Assembly: GCA_900553145.1 (NCBI GenBank)
Contig: USCL01000263.1
Location: 1 to 5,039, forward strand
Source: an uncultured Desulfovibrio sp.
GTDB lineage: Bacteria; Desulfobacterota; Desulfovibrionia; Desulfovibrionales; Desulfovibrionaceae
Reading direction: 5' to 3'
DNA length: 5,039 nt
Both the position numbers and the translations under genes were made by a program. Below are positions 4,267 to 5,039 of this stretch, one piece after another (positions within the stretch are counted from its first letter, which is position 1; the number at the start of each line of letters is the position of its first letter). The notes under the pieces were generated by a model. The model searched no databases, was not told the DNA's origin, and saw only the letters and a list, made by a program, of their open reading frames with translations.

Positions 4267-5039
4267 ATGACGATTGACACTTCGCGACGCCATTTTGTCA
4301 AACTTGGCATGTTTTTTGGTATTTCCGTAATGATCGGGCGCTTGCCGGATGCCTACGCGCTCGAAGTGAATTCGGGCCCGAGTTCGGCGGACTGGATATC
4401 GCCGGACGGCAAGGTCCGGTACCGGTGGGATGCCTTGCGCAAAGTGACTGGGCAGAAAACCTTCGCGCGGGATTTTCGCGCACGGGATCTGTCCGGCTGG
4501 CCCAAGAAGCAGGCCCATGCGTTCTTCATCAAGGCAACACGGGCCGACCGCACTTTCGAGGGCGTGGATTTGAACCTTCTGGGACCGGGATTGCAGCCCG
4601 ACCGCCTCATCCTGCATGAAGAACTCGCCGCGGACGGCGTGGCCGTCCCGCAGCCAGAAAGTTTGGCGGCCGGGTTCTATGGCAGGAACTTCCTGGTTCC
4701 CAAAGGGCAGACGCCTCCGCTGCTCGGGCATCCGGTGGCGCTGCTGGTGTATCACGATTTCGATCGGTTCGAGGCGGCAAAGCGCAAGCTGCTCTTTGCG
4801 CAGGATGTCGTGAAGTACGGCGCCGTCACCGGGCCGGACACGCCGCCCAATTATGGCGCGGCACGCTATGTACGGATCGGCGGCGATACCCCCGCCTCGT
4901 CATCCGTCTATTCGCCGATGCAGGATGCCATCATCTGGGGCGCTTTCGCTGGCAACGATCCGGTATGGCCGCCGGAAGCCCCTACAGGGGTGTTCGTACC
5001 CGCCTCCGTCATGCTGAAGCAGCGGGGTGGAGGCGGCGT
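4267..5039 (+). CDS. Large molybdopterin subunit of aldehyde dehydrogenase, 3' end outside the window
   Basis: The catalytic subunit, which would bind molybdopterin cytosine dinucleotide and oxidise aldehydes (or a heterocycle, in the isoquinoline oxidoreductase branch) with water as oxygen source. The frame is open for 257 codons to the window edge, about a third of the usual 730-790 residues. The start is a twin-arginine signal: S-R-R-H-F-V-K-L-G (6-14), a hydrophobic stretch (15-24) and a likely cleavage after A-Y-A near residue 31. The mature N-terminus (S-S-A-D-W-I-S-P-D-G-K-V-R-Y) and segments such as G-H-P-V-A-L-L-V-Y fit the N-terminal a/b-hammerhead domain of this family. The ribosome site AGGAGA lies shortly before the ATG. 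The catalytic glutamate and molybdopterin contacts would be in the missing part. Together with the two preceding genes it forms a three-subunit enzyme lacking the FAD subunit found in cytoplasmic relatives. The similarity to IorB/AldH-type proteins is from memory of the family. Confidence 0.9.
   Translation, partial: MTIDTSRRHFVKLGMFFGISVMIGRLPDAYALEVNSGPSSADWISPDGKVRYRWDALRKVTGQKTFARDFRARDLSGWPKKQAHAFFIKATRADRTFEGVDLNLLGPGLQPDRLILHEELAADGVAVPQPESLAAGFYGRNFLVPKGQTPPLLGHPVALLVYHDFDRFEAAKRKLLFAQDVVKYGAVTGPDTPPNYGAARYVRIGGDTPASSSVYSPMQDAIIWGAFAGNDPVWPPEAPTGVFVPASVMLKQRGGGG

Noticed and set aside
3132..4755. Long minus-strand frames of 189, 159 and 219 codons
   Set aside because: They lie opposite well-supported cytochrome and large-subunit genes, and long antisense frames are common in GC-rich genes.

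Overview
The window joins two unrelated regions. The left third (about 1-1770) looks like the decayed tail end of a prophage or other phage-derived locus. The right part (about 2287-5039) is the start of a conserved metabolic operon for a periplasmic molybdenum-dependent aldehyde-oxidising enzyme. A three-subunit enzyme of this type (2Fe-2S protein, multihaem cytochrome c, Tat-exported molybdopterin subunit, no FAD subunit) is typical of Proteobacteria, and acetic acid bacteria and some gamma- or betaproteobacteria are the best-known owners. I cannot name the organism from the sequence. The operon is GC-rich, while the stretch between the two regions (about 1680-2130) is clearly AT-rich.

Left region, 1-1770. 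Three fragments of the same phage tail-fibre C-terminus lie in tandem on the plus strand: 2-82 (last 26 codons), 497-852 (5'-truncated and frameshifted) and 1282-1691 (5'-truncated, frameshifted, end eroded). They share a core of the type V-P-N-Y-x-G-x-F-L-R-G and an end of the type R-P-V/I-N-R-A-V-R-Y-L/F-I-R-A-R-stop. The second and third fragments begin at the same point in the protein (P-V-Y-P-E-L), which suggests partial donor cassettes rather than full genes. After the first two fragments comes a conserved block with two hairpins whose paired sequences differ between copies while pairing is kept. It is followed on the minus strand by a small gene of 30 or 36 codons that converges on the fibre end. 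The two small proteins have the same 30-residue core length and 15 of 30 identical residues, with mostly conservative changes elsewhere. Each has an AAGGAGG ribosome site and a similarly spaced promoter-like pair. The repeating unit is about 770-785 bp and well diverged. A strong intrinsic terminator at 1724-1767 closes the array.

Middle, 1768-2286. No convincing gene. The stretch holds a weak promoter candidate, a near-palindrome and a long leader in front of the operon.

Right region, 2287-5039. In order and on one strand: a 188-residue protein binding two [2Fe-2S] clusters, a membrane-anchored 435-residue cytochrome c with three haem sites, and the first 257 codons of the large molybdopterin subunit with a twin-arginine signal. 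The large subunit would oxidise an aldehyde (or a related C-H bond) in the periplasm. Electrons would pass through the two iron-sulfur clusters to the haems and on to the quinone pool or oxidases. A small hairpin sits in the 94-bp gap before the large-subunit gene.

The most interesting part is the left array: alternating tail-fibre cassettes and convergent conserved microprotein genes linked by covarying hairpins.
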